64,000 nucleotides of DNA from Paratractidigestivibacter faecalis (GTDB lineage Bacteria > Actinomycetota > Coriobacteriia > Coriobacteriales > Atopobiaceae), in contig NZ_QSNG01000001.1 of assembly GCF_003416765.1 (NCBI RefSeq), positions 460,742 to 524,741 on the forward strand. The letters run 5' to 3'. The notes under the pieces are model-generated. The model had not been told where the DNA came from, did no database searches, and saw only the letters and a program-made list of their open reading frames with translations. Positions 49,816-58,778 of the stretch are shown in pieces. The position numbers and the translations under genes were made by a program. Within the stretch, counting starts at the first letter, position 1, and each line of letters starts with the position of its first letter.

Positions 49816-51780
49816 GTGAGAATCACCGACCTGCTCAAGCCTGAGGCCGTGGCCATCGACGCCAGCGCCTCGACGCGCGACGAGGTCATCGACCAGCTAG
49901 TGGCCCTGCACGTCGCCGCCGGCAACGTCACCGACGCCACCGCGTACAAGGCGGGCGTACTGGCCCGCGAGGCGGAGTTCTCCACCGCCGTGGGCGAGGG
50001 CATCGCCATCCCGCACGCCAAGGTGGCCGCCGTCGCCCAAGCCGGGCTTGCGGCCATGACCGTGCCCGCTGGCGTCGACTGGAACGCCCCCGACGAGAAG
50101 CCCTGCGATCTTGTCTTCATGATCGCGGCCCCCGAGGGCAAGAACAACCTGCACCTCGAGATGCTCGCCAAGCTCTCCGCCCTCCTCATGCACGAGGACT
50201 TTGCGGCCGAGCTGCGCGCCGCCAAGACCCCTGAGGAGTTCCTCGCCGCCATCGACGCCGCCGAGGCCGCCCGCGACGAGGCCGAGGCCACGCGCGAGGC
50301 AGCCGCTGCCCAGCCCAAGGCCGCAGCCTCCGACTGGCCCGAGGTCCTGGCCATCACCGCCTGCCCCACCGGCATCGCCCACACCTACATGGCCGCCGAG
50401 AACCTCGAGAAGAAGGCCGCCGAGCTGGGCGTCACCCTCAAGGCCGAGACCCAGGGCTCCGCGGGCGCCAAGAACGTCCTCACCGCCGAGGAGATCGCCC
50501 ACTGCAAGGGCGTCGTCATCGCCGCGGACAAGAACGTCGACCTCTCGCGCTTTGACGGCAAGCCCGTCTACGTGACTAACGTCTCCGCCGGCATCAACGA
50601 CGCCGAGAAGCTCATCGACGTGGTGCTCTCCGGCAAGGCTCCCATCCATCACAACGCCGGCGGCGCTGCCGCTCCCATCGAGGCCGGCGAGGCCGAGTCC
50701 GCCTGGCACAAGGTGTACAAGCACCTGATGAACGGCGTCAGCCACATGCTGCCCTTCGTCATCGGCGGCGGCATCCTGACGGCCATTGCCTTCCTGGTTG
50801 ACCAGCCGGGCCTGGGCACCGCGGCCTACGGCTCCTCCATTCCGGCGGCGGCCCTGTTCAAGACCATCGGCGGCGAGGCCTTTGGCCTCATGCTGCCCAT
50901 TCTGGCGGGCTACATCGCCAGCTCCATCGCCGACAGGCCGGGCCTGGCGCCGGGCTTCGTGGGCGGCCTGTTTGCCAAGGCGGGCTACGACTTTGCCTAC
51001 CTGGGCACGCTCGACTCCACGGCGCTCGTCTCCGGCGGCTTCATCGCCGCGCTCTTCGCGGGCTTTGCGGCCGGCTACATCACCCTGGGCATCGAGCGCG
51101 CCTGTGACAAGCTCCCCAGCTCGCTCGAGGGTATCAAGCCCATGCTCATCTATCCCATCCTGGGCGTCCTTGCCATCGGCGTGGTCATGCTCGCGCTGAA
51201 CCCGCTCTTTGCCTGGATCAACACCGCCCTGAATGGCTTTCTCGCCAGCCTGGGCACGAGCAATATCGTCATCCTCGGCATGGTGCTCGGCGGCATGATG
51301 TCCGTCGACATGGGCGGCCCCTTCAACAAGGCCGCGTACGTCTTTGGCACCGCTGCCCTTGACCCCAGCTCCGGCCTGGGCGCCACCGGCCAGGTCATCA
51401 TGGCCTCCGTCATGGTGGGCGGCATGGTCCCGCCGCTGGCCATCGCCCTTTCCACTACGTTCTTCAAGAACCGCTGGAGCAAGTCCGACCGCAACGCCGG
51501 CCTGGTGAACTACATCATGGGCCTCTCCTTCATCTCCGAGGGCGCCATCCCGTTTGCCGCCGCCGACCCCGGCCACGTGCTGCCCAGCTGCATCATCGGC
51601 TCCGCCATCGCCGGCGGCCTCTCCGCAGCCTTTGGCTGCACGAGCCCCGCTCCCCACGGCGGCGCCTGGGTCACCGCCGTCATCGGCAACCCTGTCATGT
51701 GGCTCGTCGCCTGCCTCGTCGGCTCCATCGTCGGCTGCCTGATCCTCTCCCTTTGGAAGAAACCCCTGAACACCGACTAG
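49816..51780 (+). CDS. fruA: Fructose-specific PTS enzyme IIABC
   Basis: 654 residues starting with GTG after AAAGGGG. Order: EIIA (1-150; phospho-His near residue 67 in AIPHAK), EIIB (about 178-275; phospho-Cys near 183 in TACPTGIAHTYMAAE) and EIIC membrane domain (about 300-650; MLPFVIGGGILTAIAF, MSVDMGGPFNKAAYVF). All three parts are on one chain, so only EI and HPr are needed from elsewhere. It imports fructose as fructose-1-phosphate, the FruK substrate. Confidence 0.95.
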   Translation: MRITDLLKPEAVAIDASASTRDEVIDQLVALHVAAGNVTDATAYKAGVLAREAEFSTAVGEGIAIPHAKVAAVAQAGLAAMTVPAGVDWNAPDEKPCDLVFMIAAPEGKNNLHLEMLAKLSALLMHEDFAAELRAAKTPEEFLAAIDAAEAARDEAEATREAAAAQPKAAASDWPEVLAITACPTGIAHTYMAAENLEKKAAELGVTLKAETQGSAGAKNVLTAEEIAHCKGVVIAADKNVDLSRFDGKPVYVTNVSAGINDAEKLIDVVLSGKAPIHHNAGGAAAPIEAGEAESAWHKVYKHLMNGVSHMLPFVIGGGILTAIAFLVDQPGLGTAAYGSSIPAAALFKTIGGEAFGLMLPILAGYIASSIADRPGLAPGFVGGLFAKAGYDFAYLGTLDSTALVSGGFIAALFAGFAAGYITLGIERACDKLPSSLEGIKPMLIYPILGVLAIGVVMLALNPLFAWINTALNGFLASLGTSNIVILGMVLGGMMSVDMGGPFNKAAYVFGTAALDPSSGLGATGQVIMASVMVGGMVPPLAIALSTTFFKNRWSKSDRNAGLVNYIMGLSFISEGAIPFAAADPGHVLPSCIIGSAIAGGLSAAFGCTSPAPHGGAWVTAVIGNPVMWLVACLVGSIVGCLILSLWKKPLNTD

Positions 51781-51864
51781 CCTCCCAGGTTCAACAAGAG
51801 GCGGCACTCTCATCCGGCCGCGGGCTCCCGTCTGAGCTCGCGGCCGGTCGCGCTTCCGTCACCG

Positions 51865-51946
51865 CAGGCCGCAGGCCCCCGTCCTTCTCGGCAAAAGTTC
51901 TTTGCGCAGCGTAACTTTTGCGAGAAGGGCGGGGGCCTGCGGCCTG
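51865..51946. repeat. Very long inverted repeat between fruA and rapZ
   Basis: About 34-bp arms (51865-51899 and 51913-51946) pair with one mismatch and one bulge around a 13-base loop. The arms read CAGGCCGCAGGCCCCCG, then CCTTCTCGGCAAAAGTT on the left. CTTCTCG/CGAGAAG is embedded mid-stem. There is no terminal T-run; it probably blocks read-through from fruA or is a mobile palindromic repeat. Confidence 0.85.
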
Positions 51947-51965
51947 CGATGCCCGACCCCGCGGC

Positions 51966-51982
51966 CTTCTCGCCTGTATACT
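51966..51982 (+). promoter_or_regulatory. Promoter-like CTTCTCG-N4-TATACT element of rapZ
   Basis: CTTCTCGCC (51966-51974), then TG, then TATACT (51977-51982), 33 bases before the rapZ start. The TG at 51975-51976 abuts the -10. No -35-like hexamer at standard distance. Confidence 0.55.
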
Positions 51983-52015
51983 CAGACGAAGGAAACCAGG
52001 GCAGGGGAGACCAAC

Positions 52016-52939
52016 ATGGGGGATAGCCAGAGCATGCGCGTGGCGGAGATCCGCAACCGCGTCCCGGACGTCGTCGTGATCACCGGCATGAGCGGCAGCG
52101 GCCGCACGCAGGCGCTCCACGTCTTCGAGGACATGGGCTACTTCTGCATAGACAACCTGCCGCCGCGCCTCATGCTCCAGCTGGCCGAGCTCGTGGGCAT
52201 CAACTCGGGCGTGGGCCGCCACCTGGCCGTCACGTGCGACCTGCGCAGCCAGGGCCTCTTTGACGAGATTACGGAGTCCCTCTCGCAGCTGCGCGAGCAC
52301 GAGCTCTCCTGCCAGGTGGTCTTCCTGGACACCTCCGACGAGGTCCTCATGCGCCGCTACGACGAGAACCGCCGCCGCCACCCGCTGGCCAAGCCCGGCG
52401 AGTCCCTTGCCAGCGCCATCTCCCGCGAGCGCGCCCAGCTTTCTGCGGTGCGCGACGCCGCCGACCTGGTCATCGACACCAGTAAGCTGCGCACGCAGGC
52501 CCTGCGCACCCGCCTGCGCCGCGCGTTCTCGGAGCTCACCGACCAGCAGCTCATGGAGGTCTCGGTCTTCTCGTTTGGCTTCAAGCACGGCATGCCCGTG
52601 GAGGCCGACCTCATGATCGACGTGCGCTTCCTGCCCAACCCGTTCTACGACCCCGAGATGCGCCGCCTCACCGGCAACGACCGCAAGGTGGCGGACTTCG
52701 TGCTCAACAACGAGGTCACGTCCAAGTTCCTGGAAGCCTGGTACCAGCTGCTGGACGTGGCCATGCCCGGCTACGTGGCGGAGGGCAAGAGCCACCTCTC
52801 CATTGCCGTGGGCTGCACGGGCGGCCAGCACAGGAGCGTGGCCATCGCCAACGCCACGGCCGCCTACCTGGAGAAGGCCGGCTACCATGTGAGCCTCTCC
52901 CACCGCGACCTGTCCCTGGCCAACGTGAGGACGAGCTAG
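52016..52939 (+). CDS. rapZ: RapZ/YvcJ-family nucleotide-binding protein (RNase adapter)
   Basis: 307 residues from ATG 52016 (GGGGAG upstream). Walker A VVITGMSGSGRTQALHVFED near residue 20, then FCIDNLPPRL, and the C-terminal GCTGGQHRSVAIANATAAYL and VSLSHRDL are diagnostic. In E. coli RapZ controls GlmS expression through small-RNA decay; in Gram-positives YvcJ is less defined. It is followed one base later by whiA. In many genomes yvcK lies between them; here it is absent. Confidence 0.94.
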   Translation: MGDSQSMRVAEIRNRVPDVVVITGMSGSGRTQALHVFEDMGYFCIDNLPPRLMLQLAELVGINSGVGRHLAVTCDLRSQGLFDEITESLSQLREHELSCQVVFLDTSDEVLMRRYDENRRRHPLAKPGESLASAISRERAQLSAVRDAADLVIDTSKLRTQALRTRLRRAFSELTDQQLMEVSVFSFGFKHGMPVEADLMIDVRFLPNPFYDPEMRRLTGNDRKVADFVLNNEVTSKFLEAWYQLLDVAMPGYVAEGKSHLSIAVGCTGGQHRSVAIANATAAYLEKAGYHVSLSHRDLSLANVRTS

Positions 52940-52940
52940 C

Positions 52941-53873
52941 ATGTCGTTTACCGCCGAGGTCAAAGACGAGCTCTCCCGCCTTGAGGACCGCGACAAGAGC
53001 GCGCAGCTGGCGCAGCTCTCCGCCCTCATGCGGGTCTGCGGCACGCTCTCCTTCAGGGGCAGCGGCCGCTACTCCATCCGCATAGCCACCGAGACGGGCG
53101 CCGTCGCGCGCACCGTCATCAAGATGACGCACAAGCTCTTTGACCTGGACACGGCCCTCACCGTGCGCAGGAGCGTCCTGCACAAGACCAGGAACTACCT
53201 CATAGAGATGCCCGAGCAGGACGAGCTGGCAGACGCCCTCCTTGAGCTGAGCATCCTCGCGCCGGGCCACGGCCTGGCCGCGGGCGTGCCCACGCGTCTT
53301 TTGGGCAGCCGCGCCTCGCGCTGCGCCTTCGTGCGCGGCGCCTTCATGGCTGGCGGCTTCATCGCGGACCCACGCGGGGACTTCCACCTGGAGATCGCCG
53401 TGACGGGGGAGGAGTTTGCCCAGGGCCTGGTCGCCGTCATGGGGACGCTGGGCGTGGCGGCGCGCCTCAACCGCCGCCGCGGCGCCTTTGCCATCTACGT
53501 CAAGAGCTTCGAGGACATCGTCACGCTGCTGGTGGCCATGGGCGCCGGGAGGATGGCGCGCGTGGTCAGGGTGGCGCAGGCAAAGAAGTCCGTGAAGAAC
53601 GACGTCAACCGCCGCGTCAACGCCGAGATGGCCAACCAGGCGCGCTCCACCGGCGCCGCCGTGGCCCAGCTCGAGCTCATAGACCGCGCCGAGAAGACCA
53701 TCGGCCTCGCCTCTCTGCCGCCTGCACTGCGGGCCTTCTGCGAGGCACGTCGGGAAAACCCCGAGCTTAGCCTCGCTGCCCTCGGGCAGGAGATGGACCC
53801 GCCCGCGTCCAAGTCGGCGATGTACCACCGGGTTCTTCGCCTGCAGCAGCTCGTGGACGAAGCGAAATCGTAA
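52941..53873 (+). CDS. whiA: Sporulation/cell-division regulator WhiA
   Basis: 310 residues. WhiA joins a LAGLIDADG-homing-endonuclease-like N-terminal domain (SFTAEVKDELSRL, RGAFMAGGFIADPRGDFHLE) to a C-terminal helix-turn-helix (RENPELSLAALGQEMDPPASKSAMYHRVLRL, in two parts). In non-sporulating bacteria it influences cell division and chromosome segregation. Start one base after the rapZ stop. Confidence 0.95.
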   Translation: MSFTAEVKDELSRLEDRDKSAQLAQLSALMRVCGTLSFRGSGRYSIRIATETGAVARTVIKMTHKLFDLDTALTVRRSVLHKTRNYLIEMPEQDELADALLELSILAPGHGLAAGVPTRLLGSRASRCAFVRGAFMAGGFIADPRGDFHLEIAVTGEEFAQGLVAVMGTLGVAARLNRRRGAFAIYVKSFEDIVTLLVAMGAGRMARVVRVAQAKKSVKNDVNRRVNAEMANQARSTGAAVAQLELIDRAEKTIGLASLPPALRAFCEARRENPELSLAALGQEMDPPASKSAMYHRVLRLQQLVDEAKS

Positions 53874-54112
53874 ATCGAGTAGCCAATAATCGCCAAAGGT
53901 GCCCAAACCTCGGCAAACAGGTCCTGGAAAGAAGCCCTCGGGAACTTTGAGACCGTCACTTCACAGTCACGGTGAGGAATGCGGCGGCGTAAAATATGAA
54001 CTTGATCCCGTTTCTATTTGTGCTTGTCTCGACCGGCCCCGGTATGGATTGCCGCGCTGGGACCCATTCATGGGGAGAGCCTTGGCTCTACCCCGGAAAG
54101 GTGGCGAAAAAG

Positions 54113-54892
54113 TTGCTTCTCGAGAAATCTACGTGGCCAGCTGTTGAGGCCTACTTCGCAAACAGCGACCTAGTTGTTCTTGGTTTTGGCAGCACGGAGA
54201 ATCATGGACGGCATAATCCCCTGGGTACCGATTGGATGGCACCCCAGAGGATAGTGGACCTTATGGATGAGCGTCGCCCTGAAGTTCTCTATGGGCCGAC
54301 GCTTCGACTTGGGTCTGCCGACCACTTCATCGATTATCCCGGAACATTGTCCCTTGGGGACGACCTTCTGCACCAGGTCGCCGCGCGCATCTGCGGTCAG
54401 CTCTACCATTACGGCGCTCGGCACTTCTGCTTCGTCAACGGTCATGGCGGCAACACCCGCGCCCTTACCATGACCGGCTATGAGCTCAATGACCGCGGCT
54501 GCCAAGTAGCGCTTCTTAACTGGTGGAAGCTGGCAGGCGAACTTAACCCCGCATGGGGCGGCGGCCACGGTGGCGCGCAGGAGACTTCGGCAGATCTCTG
54601 GATAGACCCAGAATCCGTGGATATGACGGCTCTTGGACCCATGGGCCTTGTGGATGACGGCGGAAGCAATATCAAGACGCAGGGGTTTGACGTTGTGGAG
54701 TTTGAGGGGGTTCACCCGTCGCTCATTCGTCGTGCTCGCAGGTACGCAACGAATGGGTGGATTGGGAAGGACGATCCCAGGCAGGCATCCGCTGAGTGGG
54801 GGGAGCAGATGCTCACCGCCTTTGCGGACTGGGCAGTCAAGTTTGTGGACGCTTTTGCTCAGTCCCCGCTTCCTCCCCAGGTGGATCGTTAG
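54113..54892 (+). CDS. Creatininase-family amidohydrolase, paralogue 1
   Basis: 259 residues from TTG 54113, chosen because AAAGGTGG lies about eight bases upstream and because its two paralogues also begin a few residues before the conserved STW. An in-frame ATG at 53996 would add 39 unusual residues. Metal ligands of the family are visible: FGSTENHGRHNPLGTDW (Glu, His, Asp), VNGHGGN (His) and GGHGGAQETS (Glu). The family includes creatininase, MftE peptidase and several amide hydrolases. Substrate unknown. Two related genes follow further right. Confidence 0.82.
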   Translation: MLLEKSTWPAVEAYFANSDLVVLGFGSTENHGRHNPLGTDWMAPQRIVDLMDERRPEVLYGPTLRLGSADHFIDYPGTLSLGDDLLHQVAARICGQLYHYGARHFCFVNGHGGNTRALTMTGYELNDRGCQVALLNWWKLAGELNPAWGGGHGGAQETSADLWIDPESVDMTALGPMGLVDDGGSNIKTQGFDVVEFEGVHPSLIRRARRYATNGWIGKDDPRQASAEWGEQMLTAFADWAVKFVDAFAQSPLPPQVDR

Positions 54893-54971
54893 ACAAGAAG
54901 GACGAGGCATATCCTTTCGATTACTGAATTCTTGCCGGCGTCTGGTCCTTCGCTCCTGCTTTTATACATAA

Positions 54972-55010
54972 ACGGGGCCCATCGGCATCTGCCGATGGGC
55001 CCCGTTGTTT
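54972..55010. terminator. Bidirectional terminator between convergent genes
   Basis: ACGGGGCCCATCGGCA (54972-54987) and TGCCGATGGGCCCCGT (54990-55005) are perfectly complementary with a TC loop and TTGTTT after. It separates creatininase paralogue 1 from the minus-strand binding protein. Confidence 0.9.
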
Positions 55011-55027
55011 ACCTTGGGGCTTCGGAA

Positions 55028-56674
55028 CTACTTCGCAAGCGTTGCGTTTTGCAGCTCGGGCAGGCGCGCGGCGTTGACCTTGATGTTGGTGAACTTATTC
55101 GAGGTCACCTTGTTCAGCGTCTTGTGCAGCATGGGGATGATGGGCATATCCTCGGCAGCAATCACGTCCGCCTCGTGCATAAGCTGGATACGCTCGCTCT
55201 CGTCGACGGTCCTTCTCGCCTCGTCAAGCTTGGCGTCGAAATCTGCGTTGGAGTAGTGCGAGACGTTATCGCCCACGCCGGTGTACATGAGGGGCTGCAG
55301 GAAGTTGTCCATGATGGGGTAGTCCGCCGTCCAGCCGCGGAAGCCAATCTGGAAGTTGCCGGCAATGTAGTCGTCGAGCATCGTTGCGTATTCCTTCTGG
55401 TCGATGGTCACCTCGATGCCCACCGCCTTCCAGTCGCTCTGAAGGATCTCGCTCTCATCCGTCTTGACGTTGGAAGACACCATGACGGTGAGTTCGATTC
55501 CGCGCATCCCGTCAGGGCCAGCGGGATAGCCCGCCTCGTCAAGAAGCTTGTTGGCCTTGTCGACGTCGTAGCCGCAGTACTGCCACGTGGTCTCGTCGTT
55601 GCCCTTGATTCCCGGCGGGACGATGTCGCCTGCGGGCTTTGCGAAGCCCTCGTACAGCGTGTCGCAGAGGTTCTGGCGGTTAATGGCGAGCGACATTGCC
55701 TGGCGAACCCTCTTGTCAGAGAGGACGGGATCGTTGACGTTGTACGCGAGGTACTCCGTGTACAGAACCTCGCCGACCAACGTCTGCTTGTTGGGGGAGG
55801 TGGTGTAGCCGTCATCCGACTGGCCGTACTTGTCTACCGTCTCTTTGACGCGTCCTGCCGGGATGTCGCAAATGTCGAGGTTGCCGGCCTCAAACTCGCG
55901 ATATGCCGTAGTTGTGTCCTTGTAGATGTTGTAGCGGATGGCGTCGCATTTGACGGGCCTGTCGCCGGCGTAGCCCTCATAGCGCGTCATGTTGATGTAC
56001 TGGCCATCGTTCCAGGCGCCGTCCATCTGGAGGGGGCCATTGCCTACGGGCGACTTGGAGTAAGTATCGAAGTTGCCCTTGGCGCAGTCGGGAATGGGCG
56101 AGAGGGGTGCGCAGGACACAACGAAGGGGAAGTCGGCGTAGGGCTCGTCGAGCTCAACCTTGAGGGTGTAATCATCGGGGCAAGAAAGCCCCTCAAGCTC
56201 CTCGGCCTTTCCATTTACCACATCGTCGTAGCCCTTGACCATTGCGAGGTGGTACGAGACCACGGAAGGCGCCACGGTGGTTTTGGGGTTGCAAAGTCGG
56301 TTCCACGCGTACTGGAACGACTTGGCCGTCACATCGGAACCGTCATGGAACTTGAGCCCCTGCTTGATACGGAACGTCCACGTCGCTGCTTCGTCGGACG
56401 ACTCCCACGACTCGGCAACGCTGGGCTTGATCTCTTCCGTGTCATAGTCGTAGGTCGTGAGCTGGTCGAAGAGCTGGGAAGCAACGGCTGCGCCATAGAA
56501 CTCCTCAATGTCGAAGGGGTCGATCGACGTGGGGTTCGTGATTGCATAGTTGATGGTCCCGCCGGAGGGCTTCCCGCCGCCGGACGAACGCTGCCCGCAG
56601 GCGGCAAGACTGGTTGCCGCAACTGCGGCGGCTCCGCCCTTGATGAAGGTACGACGATTCATCGAGTGATCCAT
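55028..56674 (-). CDS. Peptide-type ABC substrate-binding lipoprotein
   Basis: 548 residues; ATG 56674 with AGGAGG upstream. A twin-arginine-like signal (NRRTFIKGGAAAVAATSLAAC) ends at lipobox Cys26. The body is an SBP_bac_5 protein with oligopeptide-binding features (TWTFRIKQGLKFHDGSDVTA, SPVGNGPLQMDGAWNDGQYI, RVRQAMSLAINRQNLCDTLYEGF). No permease or ATPase gene is next to it, so it must use a transporter encoded elsewhere. Flanked by creatininase-family genes, it may collect their substrate. Confidence 0.88.
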   Translation of the reverse strand: MDHSMNRRTFIKGGAAAVAATSLAACGQRSSGGGKPSGGTINYAITNPTSIDPFDIEEFYGAAVASQLFDQLTTYDYDTEEIKPSVAESWESSDEAATWTFRIKQGLKFHDGSDVTAKSFQYAWNRLCNPKTTVAPSVVSYHLAMVKGYDDVVNGKAEELEGLSCPDDYTLKVELDEPYADFPFVVSCAPLSPIPDCAKGNFDTYSKSPVGNGPLQMDGAWNDGQYINMTRYEGYAGDRPVKCDAIRYNIYKDTTTAYREFEAGNLDICDIPAGRVKETVDKYGQSDDGYTTSPNKQTLVGEVLYTEYLAYNVNDPVLSDKRVRQAMSLAINRQNLCDTLYEGFAKPAGDIVPPGIKGNDETTWQYCGYDVDKANKLLDEAGYPAGPDGMRGIELTVMVSSNVKTDESEILQSDWKAVGIEVTIDQKEYATMLDDYIAGNFQIGFRGWTADYPIMDNFLQPLMYTGVGDNVSHYSNADFDAKLDEARRTVDESERIQLMHEADVIAAEDMPIIPMLHKTLNKVTSNKFTNIKVNAARLPELQNATLAK

Positions 56675-57014
56675 AGCTTCCTCCTATATGTCTGTCGCCT
56701 TGCAGGCGGCGCGCAGCGCGAAAGCCCGCATCGTGGGATTAATACTCTTCCTATTGGGGAGGGGTGACGGAAGAATGAAACAGATTTGAAGCAATTGTTT
56801 CCGCATCAATGCGTCCACCTCAGCCTTCCTACCGTTTGCTGTTTGCTCCATATGAACTTCACAATTCAAAGGTGGGGTGGAGCTTGCCCTCCAACCCTAT
56901 TTTGTAATGTCGCGTTCAAGTTAATAGATGAGCCGTTGAACCCGAAGTCAGTTTCCTCCGACACCTTCGAGTCTAAGCTGCTAGCCTAAAGCTTTGTTAT
57001 AAGGAGGAAGTCAC
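56675..57014. other. Divergent regulatory region, lower GC
   Basis: 340 bp between the minus-strand binding-protein gene and creatininase paralogue 2 on plus. No gene seen. CGCATCAATGCG (56802-56813) is a palindrome that could control both directions. Ribosome-binding sites are visible at each end (AGGAGG on minus, AAGGAGG on plus). No promoter pair could be fixed by eye. The stretch is clearly less GC-rich than flanking operons. Confidence 0.5.
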
Positions 57015-57830
57015 ATGTACATGGCGAGAAGCACTTGGACACAGGTTCGTGATTACTTTAAGAGGCATGACCTGGTGATTATTGGGGTCGGCTCGACCGA
57101 GTGCCACGGCAGGCACAATCCGCTGGGCACCGACACCATGGCGCCAGACAGAATCCTCGAGCTGTTGGAAGTGCGTGATGGAACATATCTCGTTGCGCCG
57201 ACCCTTCCCTATGGTGCGACGGATGACCTTGTTGGGTATCCGGGCACGGTGAGCCTTGGCGTGCAGGGGCTCTACGATGTCCTCTCGAGCATCACGCGGC
57301 AGCTGGTCAGCTACGGCGCGCGTCGCTTTGTCTTCCTTAACGGCCATGGCGGCAACGTGAAGTCGCTCTCGATGGTGTCAATGGATCTGAACGACGCCGG
57401 GTGCCTCGCGGCAGTTGTCAACTGGTGGAAGGTGGCTCCGCAGCTTAACCCGGCATGGGGCGGCGGGCATGGCGGCGCCATGGAGACGAGCGCCAATCTC
57501 GCCATTGATCCCGCTTCCGTCGACATGTCGCAGGTGACCGACGAGGGCCTGCTCAACGACATCGGAGAGGATATGCCCTCGTGCGGCTGGAACACCGTGA
57601 GCTTTGGCGGAGCCGAGGTCGAGTTCCCACGCCGGCTTGCGCGTTTTGCGAGTTCCGGGTGGGTTGCCGAGGGGCATGAGGACCACCCGAGTGGCGCCAG
57701 CGCAGAGCTTGGCACCGCGATGCTCGAGGGCACGGCAACGTGGCTCCAGGGCTTTACGCACGCCTTGGAGGCCGAGGAGCTGCCCCAACCGATCGACTTC
57801 TCCCACGAGACGGACCGCCTCGACCGCTAA
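57015..57830 (+). CDS. Creatininase-family amidohydrolase, paralogue 2
   Basis: 271 residues; ATG with AAGGAGG upstream. Ligand motifs are VGSTECHGRHNPLGTDT, LNGHGGN and GGHGGAMETS, very close to paralogue 1. The fold binds two metals and hydrolyses cyclic or linear amides, or acts as a peptidase in MftE. It lies 78 bases before paralogue 3 on the same strand, probably in one transcript with it and the M42 gene. Confidence 0.87.
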   Translation: MYMARSTWTQVRDYFKRHDLVIIGVGSTECHGRHNPLGTDTMAPDRILELLEVRDGTYLVAPTLPYGATDDLVGYPGTVSLGVQGLYDVLSSITRQLVSYGARRFVFLNGHGGNVKSLSMVSMDLNDAGCLAAVVNWWKVAPQLNPAWGGGHGGAMETSANLAIDPASVDMSQVTDEGLLNDIGEDMPSCGWNTVSFGGAEVEFPRRLARFASSGWVAEGHEDHPSGASAELGTAMLEGTATWLQGFTHALEAEELPQPIDFSHETDRLDR

Positions 57831-57908
57831 CGTGGGCATGTCCGACGGCCATGCCTAGAACAATATGTTCCGACCTGCCGCAGGGCAGGCTGGAGTCAAG
57901 GAGGAAAG

Positions 57909-58730
57909 ATGCGCATCGAACTAAGTACTTGGCCTGCGGTCGAAGACTACTTCCAGCGGGGAAACGATCTTGTCGTCATGGCAATAGGAAGCACGGAGGA
58001 GCACGGCAGGCACAACCCGCTGGGAACAGACACCCTCGCTCCCAACCTGCTGCTCGACAAGATCGAGGCCGCCCTTGGCAAGGACGTTCTCATCGCTCCA
58101 ACAATTCCCTTCGGCAACGCCGATGACCTCCTGGGGTTCCCGGGAACGCTCTCGATAGGCTACGACCTTCTCCGTTCGCTGGTCCGGACGCTCAGCATGC
58201 AGCTCTATGACTACGGCGCGCGAAGGTTCCTCTTCATAAACGGCCACGGGCCCAACATCAAGCCCATCTCAAGCGTGTGCGAGGAGCTTAACCGGCGCGG
58301 GTGCCTTGCCGCCAGGGCGGATTGGTGGCTCATGGCCGGCGAGCTCAACCCCGCATGGCGCGGGGGACATGGCGGGGCGGAGGAGACGGCTGCCGTGATG
58401 GCCGTCGACCCCTCGCTGGTGGACGTCTCCGAGATCGGCCCCATGGCCTTGGCAAACGATATCTCAGACGAGCTTCCCACCTCTGGATGGGACAACGTTG
58501 AGTTTAAGGGGGCCCACGTTGCGGTCCCCCGCGATGCCTGCCGCTATGCTGGCAACGGCTGGATAGGCCCCGATGACCCGGTTCTTGCCGACTCTGAGTG
58601 GGGAGGCCAGATGATGGACGGCGTCGCCGAGTACCTCGTCGACTTCATCGGAGCCCTCGGGCGTGCCCCGCTTCCAGCGCCCATGCCTGTCCGCACGACC
58701 AAGGCATACAGCGAAGTCGGCAACAAGTGA
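57909..58730 (+). CDS. Creatininase-family amidohydrolase, paralogue 3
   Basis: 273 residues; ATG with AAGGAGG upstream. It has IGSTEEHGRHNPLGTDT and GGHGGAEETA, but the histidine motif reads NGHGPN instead of NGHGGN, and WRGGHGG replaces WGGGHGG. These changes near the metal site suggest a different substrate from paralogues 1 and 2. It is followed 48 bases later by an M42 aminopeptidase gene. Confidence 0.87.
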   Translation: MRIELSTWPAVEDYFQRGNDLVVMAIGSTEEHGRHNPLGTDTLAPNLLLDKIEAALGKDVLIAPTIPFGNADDLLGFPGTLSIGYDLLRSLVRTLSMQLYDYGARRFLFINGHGPNIKPISSVCEELNRRGCLAARADWWLMAGELNPAWRGGHGGAEETAAVMAVDPSLVDVSEIGPMALANDISDELPTSGWDNVEFKGAHVAVPRDACRYAGNGWIGPDDPVLADSEWGGQMMDGVAEYLVDFIGALGRAPLPAPMPVRTTKAYSEVGNK

Positions 58731-58778
58731 TATCGGCGCGTACGCGACAGTAGGTACTAGTGAGAAAGGCTATCAACC

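Noticed and set aside
53996-54112. 39-residue N-terminal extension of creatininase paralogue 1
   Set aside because: The sequence is unlike the two paralogues, no ribosome-binding site precedes the ATG, and TTG 54113 has a suitable site at the conserved position.
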